A program made the position numbers and the translations under genes. A stretch of DNA of 49,211 nt from Actinomycetota bacterium (GTDB taxonomy: Bacteria > Actinomycetota > Actinomycetes > Nanopelagicales > Nanopelagicaceae). Each line of letters opens with the position of its first letter. The first letter of the stretch is position 1. The notes under the pieces were generated by a model. That model ran no database searches. It saw only the letters and a program-made list of their open reading frames with translations, and was not told the DNA's origin. Of the stretch, positions 30,238 through 38,687 are shown piece by piece. The stretch covers positions 1 to 49,211 of the forward strand of contig WLOP01000004.1 in the NCBI GenBank assembly GCA_009699205.1, written 5' to 3'.

Positions 30238-31152
30238 CTACAACCCCGAGTAAGTGTGCTTTCCGGTTCCCCATACATTCACATATACGTAATTAAATAA
30301 GAATGTAGAGCCTGCAAATAAGCAGAGCCATGCAGCTTTACGGCCACGCCAACCGACAGTCACGCGCGCATGTAAATACGCTGCATAAGCAACCCAAGTG
30401 ATGAATGCCCACGTCTCTTTAGGATCCCAGCCCCAGTAACGCCCCCATGCATGTTCTGCCCAAATTGCTCCGGCAACTACTGCAAAGGTCCAAAGAGGAA
30501 ATACGAATGCAACCAAGCGATAAGAGAGTTGGTCGAGCACTTCAAGTGAGGGCAAGCGCTTAGCCCAAGCTTTGCGTTCGCCTTTTGCTTGCATTGAGTC
30601 CAAGTACAGGTAGGCAGCAGCGATTGTGTTTGCAAGTAAGAAAACTCCGCCAGAAATAATTGCTGCAGATACATGGATTACAAGCCAGGTAGATTTCAGT
30701 GCCGGAACAAGTGGAGCACTCGGACGGTAGAGAACTGTGATTGCAGTACCAAGAGTCAAAAGTACTGCGATTGAAACTAGAAGTCCTAACCAACGAAGAT
30801 CATATTTGCGAAGTGCTGCAAGATAGGCACCACAAAATGCGAGTGCGCCAGTAATTGAGAATTCATACATATTGCCCCAAGGAACGCGACCCGCAGATAC
30901 CCCACGCGCGATCACACCTGCAAAGAGAAGTACGAATCCTAAAATCATAAAAGCTGTTGCGATGCGCGCAACCTTTTCTGTGCGGGTGTAATCAAGAGTT
31001 TTAGTTAATAAGTTGCCCTCAGGCGTTTGGCTTTCGGGGGCGCGAACAGCCCATGCAGTCTCATAGGCATGTGCAAAAAATGCCAAGGTATAAACAGCCA
31101 TCGATGAATAGATGAGGTAGTTGGATAGATAGGCCCATGAAGAATGTGTCAT
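30238..31152 (-). CDS. ccsB: Cytochrome c biogenesis protein CcsB (ResC/CcsA family)
   Basis: The 304-residue membrane protein is the haem-handling half of the system II cytochrome c synthetase. The tryptophan-rich WWD-type motif region is AWGRYWGWDPKETWAFITW, flanked by conserved histidines in the neighbouring helices. About eight helices are seen. It overlaps resB by 4 bp (ATGA) and is last in the operon phosphatase-tlpA-ccdA-resB-ccsB. It is expected to work with ResB to move haem outward and join it to apocytochromes. Confidence 0.94.
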   Translation of the reverse strand: MTHSSWAYLSNYLIYSSMAVYTLAFFAHAYETAWAVRAPESQTPEGNLLTKTLDYTRTEKVARIATAFMILGFVLLFAGVIARGVSAGRVPWGNMYEFSITGALAFCGAYLAALRKYDLRWLGLLVSIAVLLTLGTAITVLYRPSAPLVPALKSTWLVIHVSAAIISGGVFLLANTIAAAYLYLDSMQAKGERKAWAKRLPSLEVLDQLSYRLVAFVFPLWTFAVVAGAIWAEHAWGRYWGWDPKETWAFITWVAYAAYLHARVTVGWRGRKAAWLCLFAGSTFLFNYVYVNVWGTGKHTYSGL

Positions 31153-32627
31153 CGTCTCTCCTTCTGTAAGTACTCAACTATCTCTGTGATTTCTCGTTCA
31201 AGGCCGGGGGCCGCATTCTTGGCCAACCCTGCAACTTCGATACTGCCATCACTATTTGCACGGATCCAAATTCTGCGGCGGCGTGTAAACAAAGATGCAA
31301 GCAAACCAAGAATCGCAACAATAGCGCCAAAGAGTGCGTAATTCTTGCCGGGATCTCGGACGACTTGAAGGTTAACCCATGGCACAAACCCGTCGAAAGT
31401 TATGGAACCTTCTGTGAAAGTAAATGTCTCTCCCACCTTCAAGGAATCTAAACCAATCTGCTTCATTAAAGAAGTGTCGATTCGATAGACCGATTGTGGG
31501 ATTCCGCGATCGAGTCCTAAGTCACCTTGCCACACGGAGAAGAGAAGTTTTGGATCTAGCGCTTCAGGGAAAGAGGAAATCCCACCTTTGATGGCATCTC
31601 GCGCAGCAGTCGGTAAGAAGGAGGAAACAAAACCAAGTTGCGGAGTCGAATCTGGAACTTTGATTGCCCCGATAGATGTGAGGTTGCCGTCTTGAGGCAA
31701 AAATGGAATCGGTCCTTGCAGAACAATTGCGCCTTTCTTATCTCTTACGGTTACAACCGGGGAATATCCATTGGCTTGTAAATAAACGTTGGTACTTCCA
31801 AAACTCAAGGGACTATTAACTTTAATTATGCGCTTAACAGGGGTATCACCAGGCTTATCGGTGGCGGTCACAGTCAATGTGTAATCCTGGGGAGCGTTTG
31901 TAACCAGATCATATTTAGCTTCAAAGTTGTCAATCTGCAGAGAGAAGGGCGTGAGCGATCCATCACTGAAGAGTTTGCCAAAAGTGAGCGAGTCATAGGT
32001 TGTCGGTGTATTACTGAAGCGCTCTCCTACATTCACTATCGCTTCGCCTTTCATGCCAAAAAGGGCACCAAGGCTTACTCCGATCAAAATCAAAATCAAA
32101 GCGAGATGGAAGAAAAGATTTCCGCTCTCGCGTAGGAATCCTTTCTCTGCAGAAATTGCACCTTCGAATTCTCGGATACGGAAACGATGTTTTTTGAGAT
32201 ATACCTTGCCTTGAGCTAATTCATCTCCTCTACCTGCGAATCGGGAATGAAATTCCATTCGGTCAAGGTTTTTAGGAGTTAAAGGAGGTAGAGCACGCGC
32301 TGCCTTAAAGTGCTCGAAACTTCTGGGAAGAACGCAACCTATAAGCGAGATAAAGAGCAAAATATAGATGGCGCTAAACCAAGGCGATCCATAAACATCA
32401 AAAAGGGAGAGTCGATCCATCCACTGAGCAAGAGTTGCGTTGTTGCTGAAATATTCGCGCACAGCCATTGGATTTTGACTTCGCTGAGGAATTAAAGACC
32501 CTGGCACAGATGCCACGCCTAGGAGTAGCAATAGAACCAGCGCCGTCTTCATGCTGGTGAGTTGCCGCCAAAGAAAACGAAGTGCGCTAAACCCTGTTAA
32601 CTCTGGAACTTCTATTTGATTGGCCAT
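31149..32627 (-). CDS. resB: Cytochrome c biogenesis protein ResB
   Basis: The 492-residue partner of CcsB has three N-terminal membrane helices, a large extracytoplasmic domain (about 200-430) and one C-terminal helix (ALFGAIVAILGLLASLF), the standard ResB/Ccs1 layout. LIPQRSQNP after helix 1 is typical. The ATG at 32627 is preferred over GTG at 32636 because GGTGA lies five bases upstream. It starts 12 bases after the ccdA stop. Confidence 0.94.
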   Translation of the reverse strand: MANQIEVPELTGFSALRFLWRQLTSMKTALVLLLLLGVASVPGSLIPQRSQNPMAVREYFSNNATLAQWMDRLSLFDVYGSPWFSAIYILLFISLIGCVLPRSFEHFKAARALPPLTPKNLDRMEFHSRFAGRGDELAQGKVYLKKHRFRIREFEGAISAEKGFLRESGNLFFHLALILILIGVSLGALFGMKGEAIVNVGERFSNTPTTYDSLTFGKLFSDGSLTPFSLQIDNFEAKYDLVTNAPQDYTLTVTATDKPGDTPVKRIIKVNSPLSFGSTNVYLQANGYSPVVTVRDKKGAIVLQGPIPFLPQDGNLTSIGAIKVPDSTPQLGFVSSFLPTAARDAIKGGISSFPEALDPKLLFSVWQGDLGLDRGIPQSVYRIDTSLMKQIGLDSLKVGETFTFTEGSITFDGFVPWVNLQVVRDPGKNYALFGAIVAILGLLASLFTRRRRIWIRANSDGSIEVAGLAKNAAPGLEREITEIVEYLQKERR

Positions 32628-32639
32628 AGAGATCACCGA

Positions 32640-33365
32640 TTAAATCACTGGGATAAAGCCAGAGATAAGGGCTCGCAAAGAGTTCATGATTGCATTCCAG
32701 AGACCGAATACTTGCATCAAGCCAATCGTGATTAAGAGAAATCCACCGACATTGGTGATCACATTTCCTCGACGTGTGATGAAGCGGCGCAAACCTTGTG
32801 ATTTATCTAGGTAGAGCCCTGAAAGTATGAATGGTGCACCTAACCCAATGCAGTACCCCAAGGACAAGAGCGCACCACGGGTAGCGCTGGCCTCTTGAAA
32901 AGCTAAAGTTTCAACGGCGCCAAGGGCTGGTCCAATACAAGGTGTCCAACCAACTCCAAATAAGAAACCTAGTAACGGCGCACCTACGAGGCCGCCCACC
33001 GTCGAAATCTTTGGCTTAAATATCGGCATCATCGGAAATTTCCCCATGAAAATTAGCCCTAAAAGTATTGTAAATATTCCAAGAATTCGTGTAATCGAAT
33101 TCTGATGAGTCAAAATCTTTGATCCAAGTCCACCAAAAAGCGCACCATAGGAAATAAAGAGTGCGCTAAATCCTGAAACGAATAGGACTGAACCAAGAAG
33201 TAAACGGCCACGACTCTTGGACAAACCAGCAGCGAAGGATAAGTAACCTGGCACCAGCGGTAGTACGCAAGGCGACAAGAAGGAGATAAGCCCAGCTAGA
33301 ACTGAAATTGGAAATGCAGCAAGGAGAGTGCCATCAAGAATTTGGTTAACAAAGAAATCCTTCAT
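32640..33365 (-). CDS. ccdA: Thiol-disulfide transporter CcdA
   Basis: The 241-residue DsbD/CcdA-type membrane protein has six helices and carries reducing power across the membrane to TlpA-like proteins. The redox cysteines are C33 (FLSPCVLPLVPG) and C143 (GWTPCIGPALG). It overlaps tlpA by 4 bp. The context is system II cytochrome c maturation, in which the haem-binding CXXCH cysteines must be kept reduced. Confidence 0.95.
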   Translation of the reverse strand: MKDFFVNQILDGTLLAAFPISVLAGLISFLSPCVLPLVPGYLSFAAGLSKSRGRLLLGSVLFVSGFSALFISYGALFGGLGSKILTHQNSITRILGIFTILLGLIFMGKFPMMPIFKPKISTVGGLVGAPLLGFLFGVGWTPCIGPALGAVETLAFQEASATRGALLSLGYCIGLGAPFILSGLYLDKSQGLRRFITRRGNVITNVGGFLLITIGLMQVFGLWNAIMNSLRALISGFIPVI

Positions 33366-33910
33366 TCGGCCACCAAGCGATCAATTAGATCGGTCAAAGA
33401 CGCCACAGTGATTTCACCAGAGATTCTTGCTGCGACTCTTCCCTTTTTATCAACCAGTAAAGTAGAAGGAATTGCATTTGCTAGCAGTGAATCATGGAAA
33501 TCTAAGAGAATTCTGTCGTCTACCAGTGTGGGATATGTAATCTCAAACCGCTTGATAAAGGCTTTAGCGGTTGCAACATTATCCCGAGTGAGAATTCCTA
33601 CGAAACTCACATCAGAATATTTCTTAGAAAGCGCCTGCAGAGTGGGTGCCTCTGCGCGACATGGGGCACACCATGATGCCCACACATTTATTACTTTTAT
33701 CTTGCCCTCTTGAGCACGAATCATGTTGCCGTCAATACCCTCACCAGAGATTGCCGGCGCAGGAAAGCGAGTTTCAGCTTTGAGGAAAGTTACTGTGCCG
33801 TTGCCCGCGATGAAACTTTCAGCGCCATCGGTTGAAGATCCACCCCCGCATCCGACGAGTAAAAGGATTGCCGCGATACTTAGTACCGATAATTTTGAGG
33901 TAAGAATCAT
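33362..33910 (-). CDS. TlpA/ResA-like thioredoxin lipoprotein
   Basis: The 182-residue protein has a lipoprotein signal (hydrophobic residues, then LLVGC with lipidated C21) and a thioredoxin-fold domain with the active site WCAPC (C82, C85). The conserved cis-proline region is ANAIPSTLLVDKKG. It should be anchored outside the membrane and reduce apocytochrome c cysteines, receiving electrons from CcdA. It overlaps both neighbours by 4 bp. Confidence 0.93.
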   Translation of the reverse strand: MILTSKLSVLSIAAILLLVGCGGGSSTDGAESFIAGNGTVTFLKAETRFPAPAISGEGIDGNMIRAQEGKIKVINVWASWCAPCRAEAPTLQALSKKYSDVSFVGILTRDNVATAKAFIKRFEITYPTLVDDRILLDFHDSLLANAIPSTLLVDKKGRVAARISGEITVASLTDLIDRLVAE

Positions 33911-34530
33911 TTCTTCTTCACTGGAAGTAGATGACGAGCTGGTTCGCTATACGTAAGTCCAGTAATCACATTTTCTTCGTCAAAATGAATGCTCGTGACC
34001 GAGGCTAACGAACATGCGCGTTTGCGTGGATCATGAATCATGCGGCGCCCTTCAATCGCACTGCGCAAAATCCAAATCGGCAATTGATGTGAGACGCATA
34101 AAGCATCTTTACCATTTGCCGCGCTATGTGCGCTAAAGACTGCAGCAAGCATTCGATTGATTTGTTCTACATATGGTTCGCCCCAGGATGGACGCCATGG
34201 ATTCCAAAGATGCTTCCATGCCGATGGGTGCTTTAAAACTCCATCGCCGATGCCGAAAGGTTTTCCTTCAAATATATTTGACGCTTCAATAAGACGTTCA
34301 TCAGTTGTAATTGTTAACTTATGAAGTGCCGCAATCGGAGCTGCAGTTTCTTGCGCACGTTGCAACGGTGAAACATGGAGCGCCCCAAGATCGAGATTCG
34401 ACGACCATTGAGCGGCAGCTTCCGCCATTTCACGACCTCGTTGTGAAAGTGACCACCCCGGTTGGCGTCCATAAAGAATGTGGTGTGGATTTTCTACTTC
34501 GCCGTGTCGCAGGACGTGAACAGTTGCCAT
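33907..34530 (-). CDS. Histidine phosphatase family protein
   Basis: The 207-residue protein of the phosphoglycerate-mutase-like branch has the catalytic LRHGE near the N-terminus (His9), HVSPLQRAQETA, and the second histidine in CVSHQLP. The substrate is not known; a similar gene precedes tlpA-ccdA-resB-ccsB in mycobacteria. The ATG at 34530 is preferred because TATGCT lies exactly six bases upstream; the longer frame from 34608 would run into the divergent gene. It heads the cytochrome c assembly operon. Confidence 0.9.
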   Translation of the reverse strand: MATVHVLRHGEVENPHHILYGRQPGWSLSQRGREMAEAAAQWSSNLDLGALHVSPLQRAQETAAPIAALHKLTITTDERLIEASNIFEGKPFGIGDGVLKHPSAWKHLWNPWRPSWGEPYVEQINRMLAAVFSAHSAANGKDALCVSHQLPIWILRSAIEGRRMIHDPRKRACSLASVTSIHFDEENVITGLTYSEPARHLLPVKKK

Positions 34531-34536
34531 TGGTAA

Positions 34537-34542
34537 AGCATA
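34537..34542 (-). promoter_or_regulatory. Leaderless-type promoter -10 (TATGCT)
   Basis: TATGCT on the minus strand ends six bases before the phosphatase ATG, and no ribosome site lies between. It should drive the five-gene cytochrome c assembly operon. Confidence 0.5.
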
Positions 34543-34568
34543 AAGCGTCTGCGGGCTCTCTTCATCGC

Positions 34569-34574
34569 TATGGT
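34569..34574 (+). promoter_or_regulatory. Leaderless-type promoter -10 (TATGGT)
   Basis: TATGGT ends six bases before the ATG at 34581. Together with the minus-strand hexamer at 34537 it packs two divergent leaderless promoters into 50 bp between start codons. Confidence 0.5.
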
Positions 34575-34580
34575 TGAGCC

Positions 34581-35354
34581 ATGACGACCCCCCGCAAACG
34601 TGCGGCATTCTTTGATGTCGATAACACGCTCATAAAGGGCTCGTCGCTCTATTTTCTGGGCCGAGGGATGTATCAGCGCGGCTTTTTTAGCAAGAAAGAT
34701 ATCTCGAGATTTGTCCTGGCAAATTTAAGATTTAGTCTGACTGGAAAAGAAAATCCAGAAGAAATCAAACGCTGGCAAGATGCTGCGACGGACTTTATCG
34801 GTGGCCATGATGTCAAAGAGATAGAAGTCATGGCGCAAGAAATCTATGACAAATATATTTCTCCGGCGTTATGGGAAGGAACCATTGCAATCGCCGAAAA
34901 TCATTTAGCCAACGGTGAAGAAGTTTGGTTGGTTACAGCAGCCCCTGAAGATATGGCGCACCTAATTTCTCAACGTTTAGGTTTCACTGGCGCACTTGGC
35001 AGTAAAGCCGAACATAAAGATGGCAAGTACACCGGAGCTATGATCGGAAATCTCTTGCACGGCAAAGAGAAAGCCACTGCAATCACCGAACTCGCCCTCG
35101 AGCGCGGATTTGATTTGTCTGATTGCTACGCGTACTCCGATAGCCATAACGATTTGCCGTTACTACTTGCTGTCGGAAATCCATGCGCAATTAACCCCGA
35201 TGCAATTCTTCGAATTCGAGCTCTTCGCGAACGTTGGACGATGCATGATTTTAGAAAGGCCCGCGTCCTCAACAAATTCTTGGGGCCGATCGTCTGCCGT
35301 TTTGCCGCCGTAGGCGCGTTTCTTACGCCTCGATGGGGGCGTTCTAAAGATTAG
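34581..35354 (+). CDS. HAD-IB family hydrolase (SerB-like)
   Basis: The 257-residue HAD phosphatase has the nucleophile motif FFDVDNTLIKGSS (D12, D14), the motif II region LVTAAPE, and motif IV YSDSHNDLPLL. The helical cap between motifs I and II fits subclass IB, which includes phosphoserine phosphatase. The C-terminal 40 residues are basic and may contact the membrane. Substrate is not predictable; mycobacteria have a similar protein, called SerB1, in a comparable neighbourhood. Confidence 0.88.
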   Translation: MTTPRKRAAFFDVDNTLIKGSSLYFLGRGMYQRGFFSKKDISRFVLANLRFSLTGKENPEEIKRWQDAATDFIGGHDVKEIEVMAQEIYDKYISPALWEGTIAIAENHLANGEEVWLVTAAPEDMAHLISQRLGFTGALGSKAEHKDGKYTGAMIGNLLHGKEKATAITELALERGFDLSDCYAYSDSHNDLPLLLAVGNPCAINPDAILRIRALRERWTMHDFRKARVLNKFLGPIVCRFAAVGAFLTPRWGRSKD

Positions 35355-35394
35355 GTAAGCGCACTATCGGATCTGGCACTAATGTAGGCAAGTT

Positions 35395-37590
35395 ATGGAA
35401 ACGCGATCCTTCACAGATTACCTTCGGGGGCTAGATGATGCTGCCCTGCTCCGACTTTTCGTGCTCCGTCCAGATTTAACATCTCCTGTACCACCTGAAG
35501 TTGCATCCCTTGCAGTGCGTGCAAGCTCTCCCCCAAGTTTGGCTCGAGCAATTGATTCGCTCAATGAGTGGCAATATCAAGTACTAGAGGCCTGCGCTGC
35601 ACTCAATGAGCCGTTGACCGAAAAAGAAATCATTGCCCTAACCGATTCTTCAGCAAAAATTGTCATCCCTCATTTATTAGAAATTGCTTTAATTTATAAA
35701 TCCTCAGATGGTTACCGTTTACCAAACTCATTGCGCGAAGTTATTGGACACGAACCGGCCGGACTTGGGCCTGCATCTATGGCGAAGTTATCGATGAAGA
35801 AATTGGATGAAGCCCCCGAAGCGGCAGAGAAAATTCTGCAACGTCTTGTTTGGGGCCCACCACGAGGAAGTGTTGGAGATATTCGAAATCCTGGACCTGG
35901 AATTGCCTGGCTACTCAAAGAAAATTTCCTAGTACCGCTAGATCAAAGAACAGTGATCCTGCCTCGAGAAGTCGCTCTGCATTTGCGTGGAGGCAAAATA
36001 CATAAAGATCCGCAGCCAAATCCACCAATCGTTACTGGAAAAAAAGTTGAGAGACCAGCAGCCGATCGCGCTGCAATTGCAAATATCTCAACCGTGCTCC
36101 GATGGTGTGAGGAAATTCTAAACTTCTGGTCCGAAGAACCACCTAGCGCTTTACGTGCTGGTGGACTTGGTGTGAGAGATTTGAAATCAGCGGCTCAGCA
36201 CTTAGGAGTCGATGAAGATTGCGCTGCATTTATCTCCGAATTAGTTTTTCTTGGAGGGTTAGCAGTAATCGATGGCGACGATCGGGTACTTCCGACACAT
36301 GCATTTGATCTTTGGTTGACGCAAAACCCAGAAGTGCGCTGGCGCTCCCTTGTCTCTCTTTGGTTGATCACTTCTCGAGTGAGCGGATTAGTTGGGCGTG
36401 GAGATTCAAAACATATCGCCGCCCTTGGCCCCGAACTCGATCGAGTGAATGCGGCGACAACGCGTAAATTGGTCCTTGAAACTTTGCTGACACATGCAAA
36501 TCTTTCCGCAGAAATTGACTCATTTCTTGCCTACATTAAATGGCGAGCGCCATCTCGTCGCAATCCTGGGCTGCAAAGTGAGTTAGTAGCCTGGACTATT
36601 CGAGAATCCGAATGGCTTGGAATTACTGGCCAAGGAGCGCTCTCTACATATGGAGCAGCATTCATACTCCAAGAGGAAAACTTGGGAGTCGCGCAAGATT
36701 TACCAAAACCGGTGGATCACATCCTTATTCAGAGCGACAACACTGCAATTGCTCCAGGGCCCCTTGAAATCGAAATTGCACGAGTTCTAGATTCCATAGC
36801 TGATATTGAAAGTCGTGGCGGTGCAACAGTCTATCGATTCAGCGAAACTTCCATCCGCCGAGGGCTTGACCACGGTAAGACTGGCGAAGAGATAAAAGAG
36901 TTCTTACGTAAAACTTCTAAGACTCCAATGCCACAACCTTTGGAGTATTTGATTACAGATGTTTCAAAACGACATGGTCGCTTAAGGGTCGGCAACACAA
37001 CTTCTTATCTACGTTGTGAAGACCCGGCTCTTCTTACACAAATCTTGAGCGATAAGAAACTCGACGGATTACCCTTTCGACGTATTGCACCAGAAGTTCT
37101 CGTGTGTGATCTTGAAGCAACGGATGCAATCTCAGCCTTACGCGCAGCTGGATATATGCCGGCGGCAGAATCTACTTCTGGAATATTGCTCAATGGGGTT
37201 CGTCTTAATCGCGCAAAGTCCAAACCGCGCCCACCGCGAATCATTGGTGAGATTGAATCTCCGAGCGAAGAATCCCTAGCGGGAGCGCTCCGTGCACTTC
37301 GTGCGGGAGAACGTTCTAGTAAGAAGCAGAGCTCTTTGCGAGAGATAGCATCTAACGCACTCACAGCCCTGCCACGCACTACTGCAAATGAAACGCTAGA
37401 AATTCTTAACAAGTATGTGAAAGAACAGCGAACGCTCTCGATTGGTTACGCAGATAACAATGGTTCGGCTACCCATCGAATAATTGATCCTCTAAGCATC
37501 AGCGCAGGTTCACTCATCGCTCGAGATCACGGCACGGGCGAAGTTCAAACTTTCAGAATCCCGCGTATTACTGGGGTGGCACCGCTATGA
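35395..37590 (+). CDS. Helicase-associated (XPB/Ssl2-like) domain protein
   Basis: The 731-residue protein belongs to the actinobacterial family that sits next to XPB helicase (Rv0862c-like). It has no helicase motifs. Residues of about 430-610 resemble the XPB/Ssl2 helicase-associated domain (VDHILIQSDNTAIAPGPLE, YRFSETSIRRGLDHG). The last 60 residues (EQRTLSIGYADNNG to the end) look like a WYL-type module, which often binds nucleic acid or nucleotides. A partner role for XPB in DNA repair is inference from gene order. The ATG follows a TAGGCA only four bases before it; no clear ribosome site is seen. Confidence 0.85.
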   Translation: METRSFTDYLRGLDDAALLRLFVLRPDLTSPVPPEVASLAVRASSPPSLARAIDSLNEWQYQVLEACAALNEPLTEKEIIALTDSSAKIVIPHLLEIALIYKSSDGYRLPNSLREVIGHEPAGLGPASMAKLSMKKLDEAPEAAEKILQRLVWGPPRGSVGDIRNPGPGIAWLLKENFLVPLDQRTVILPREVALHLRGGKIHKDPQPNPPIVTGKKVERPAADRAAIANISTVLRWCEEILNFWSEEPPSALRAGGLGVRDLKSAAQHLGVDEDCAAFISELVFLGGLAVIDGDDRVLPTHAFDLWLTQNPEVRWRSLVSLWLITSRVSGLVGRGDSKHIAALGPELDRVNAATTRKLVLETLLTHANLSAEIDSFLAYIKWRAPSRRNPGLQSELVAWTIRESEWLGITGQGALSTYGAAFILQEENLGVAQDLPKPVDHILIQSDNTAIAPGPLEIEIARVLDSIADIESRGGATVYRFSETSIRRGLDHGKTGEEIKEFLRKTSKTPMPQPLEYLITDVSKRHGRLRVGNTTSYLRCEDPALLTQILSDKKLDGLPFRRIAPEVLVCDLEATDAISALRAAGYMPAAESTSGILLNGVRLNRAKSKPRPPRIIGEIESPSEESLAGALRALRAGERSSKKQSSLREIASNALTALPRTTANETLEILNKYVKEQRTLSIGYADNNGSATHRIIDPLSISAGSLIARDHGTGEVQTFRIPRITGVAPL

Positions 37591-38687
37591 GTACCCTGCA
37601 ATCAGATAAATACGGCACAATTACACCCATGCTCGCAGCCCTTGAAGCCCTTGTTAAATGTGAATCTCCCACAGAAGATTTAGATGCTTGCCGCGATGTT
37701 GTGCGTCTTGCAAGTGATATTGCGACGCGAGTACTCGGCATTCCCGCTCAGATTCATGAAGTTAAGGGTCGTCCAGTTTTTTGGTGGGGCGCCGAAGAGC
37801 CTGAGATTGTTCTTCTGGCTCATCTAGACACAGTGTGGCCTCATGGATCTTTCTCACCATTATGGAGCGTTGACGGTGATGTTATTCGCGGGCCAGGCAC
37901 TTTCGATATGAAAGCTGGATTCGTTCAAGCACTCTTTGCCCTCAAAGGTATTACCGGATCTGTAGCCCTAGTTGGCACGACAGATGAAGAAACAGGAAGC
38001 GAAACATCTAAAGATTTAATTATGGAATTTTCTCGAAATGCGAAAGCCGTTTTGGTCCTCGAATCGGCTATCGATGGAAAAGTAAAGACCGGTCGTAAAG
38101 GTACTGCGATGTATCGAATTAACGTCCATGGCCGTGCGGCACATGCCGGTCTTGAACCAGAGAAAGGCATCAACGCCACTGTAGAAATTTCGCACGTTGT
38201 TTTACAGCTAGCTGCACTTGAGAATTCAGAACTCGGAACCACTGCTGTACCTACATTGATGCACTCCGGAAACACAACAAATACCGTTCCGGATTTAGCA
38301 ACGCTAGATGTTGATGCTCGATCTTTTTCACAAGCCGAATTAGTTCGTGTCGATCAAGCGATTCGTGCAATCAAACCCAAGCACCCTGAAGCAACTATTG
38401 AGATTAGCGGTGGATTAAACCGACCTCCTCTTGAATTAACTTCGACAATGGAACTTTATGAGCGTGCGGCTAAAGTTGCTGCAACACTCGGCATTACTTT
38501 GGGCCATGCCTCAGTTGGTGGGGCTAGTGACGGGAATTTTGCAGCTAGCGCCGGAGCAAAAGTTTTAGATGGGCTTGGTGGGGTTGGTGCTGGAGCCCAT
38601 GCTCACAACGAATGGGTGAGCGTTAAAGCACTTCAAGAGCGATCAGATTTTCTTCATGCATTTATTAAGGATCTACTTAATGACTGA
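37587..38687 (+). CDS. M20 family metallopeptidase
   Basis: The 366-residue zinc hydrolase is of the carboxypeptidase G2/ArgE/DapE type. Metal ligands are H79 (LAHLDTVW), D107 (GTFDMKAG), E134/E135 (TTDEETGS) and the late histidine in GAGAHAHNEW. HGRAAHAGLEPEKGINA is the dimerisation-domain signature. The substrate is probably an N-acyl amino acid, glutamyl peptide or folate-like compound. It overlaps the upstream gene by 4 bp and xpb by 8 bp, so it is locked into a DNA-repair transcript that has no obvious link to peptide hydrolysis. Confidence 0.92.
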   Translation: MSTLQSDKYGTITPMLAALEALVKCESPTEDLDACRDVVRLASDIATRVLGIPAQIHEVKGRPVFWWGAEEPEIVLLAHLDTVWPHGSFSPLWSVDGDVIRGPGTFDMKAGFVQALFALKGITGSVALVGTTDEETGSETSKDLIMEFSRNAKAVLVLESAIDGKVKTGRKGTAMYRINVHGRAAHAGLEPEKGINATVEISHVVLQLAALENSELGTTAVPTLMHSGNTTNTVPDLATLDVDARSFSQAELVRVDQAIRAIKPKHPEATIEISGGLNRPPLELTSTMELYERAAKVAATLGITLGHASVGGASDGNFAASAGAKVLDGLGGVGAGAHAHNEWVSVKALQERSDFLHAFIKDLLND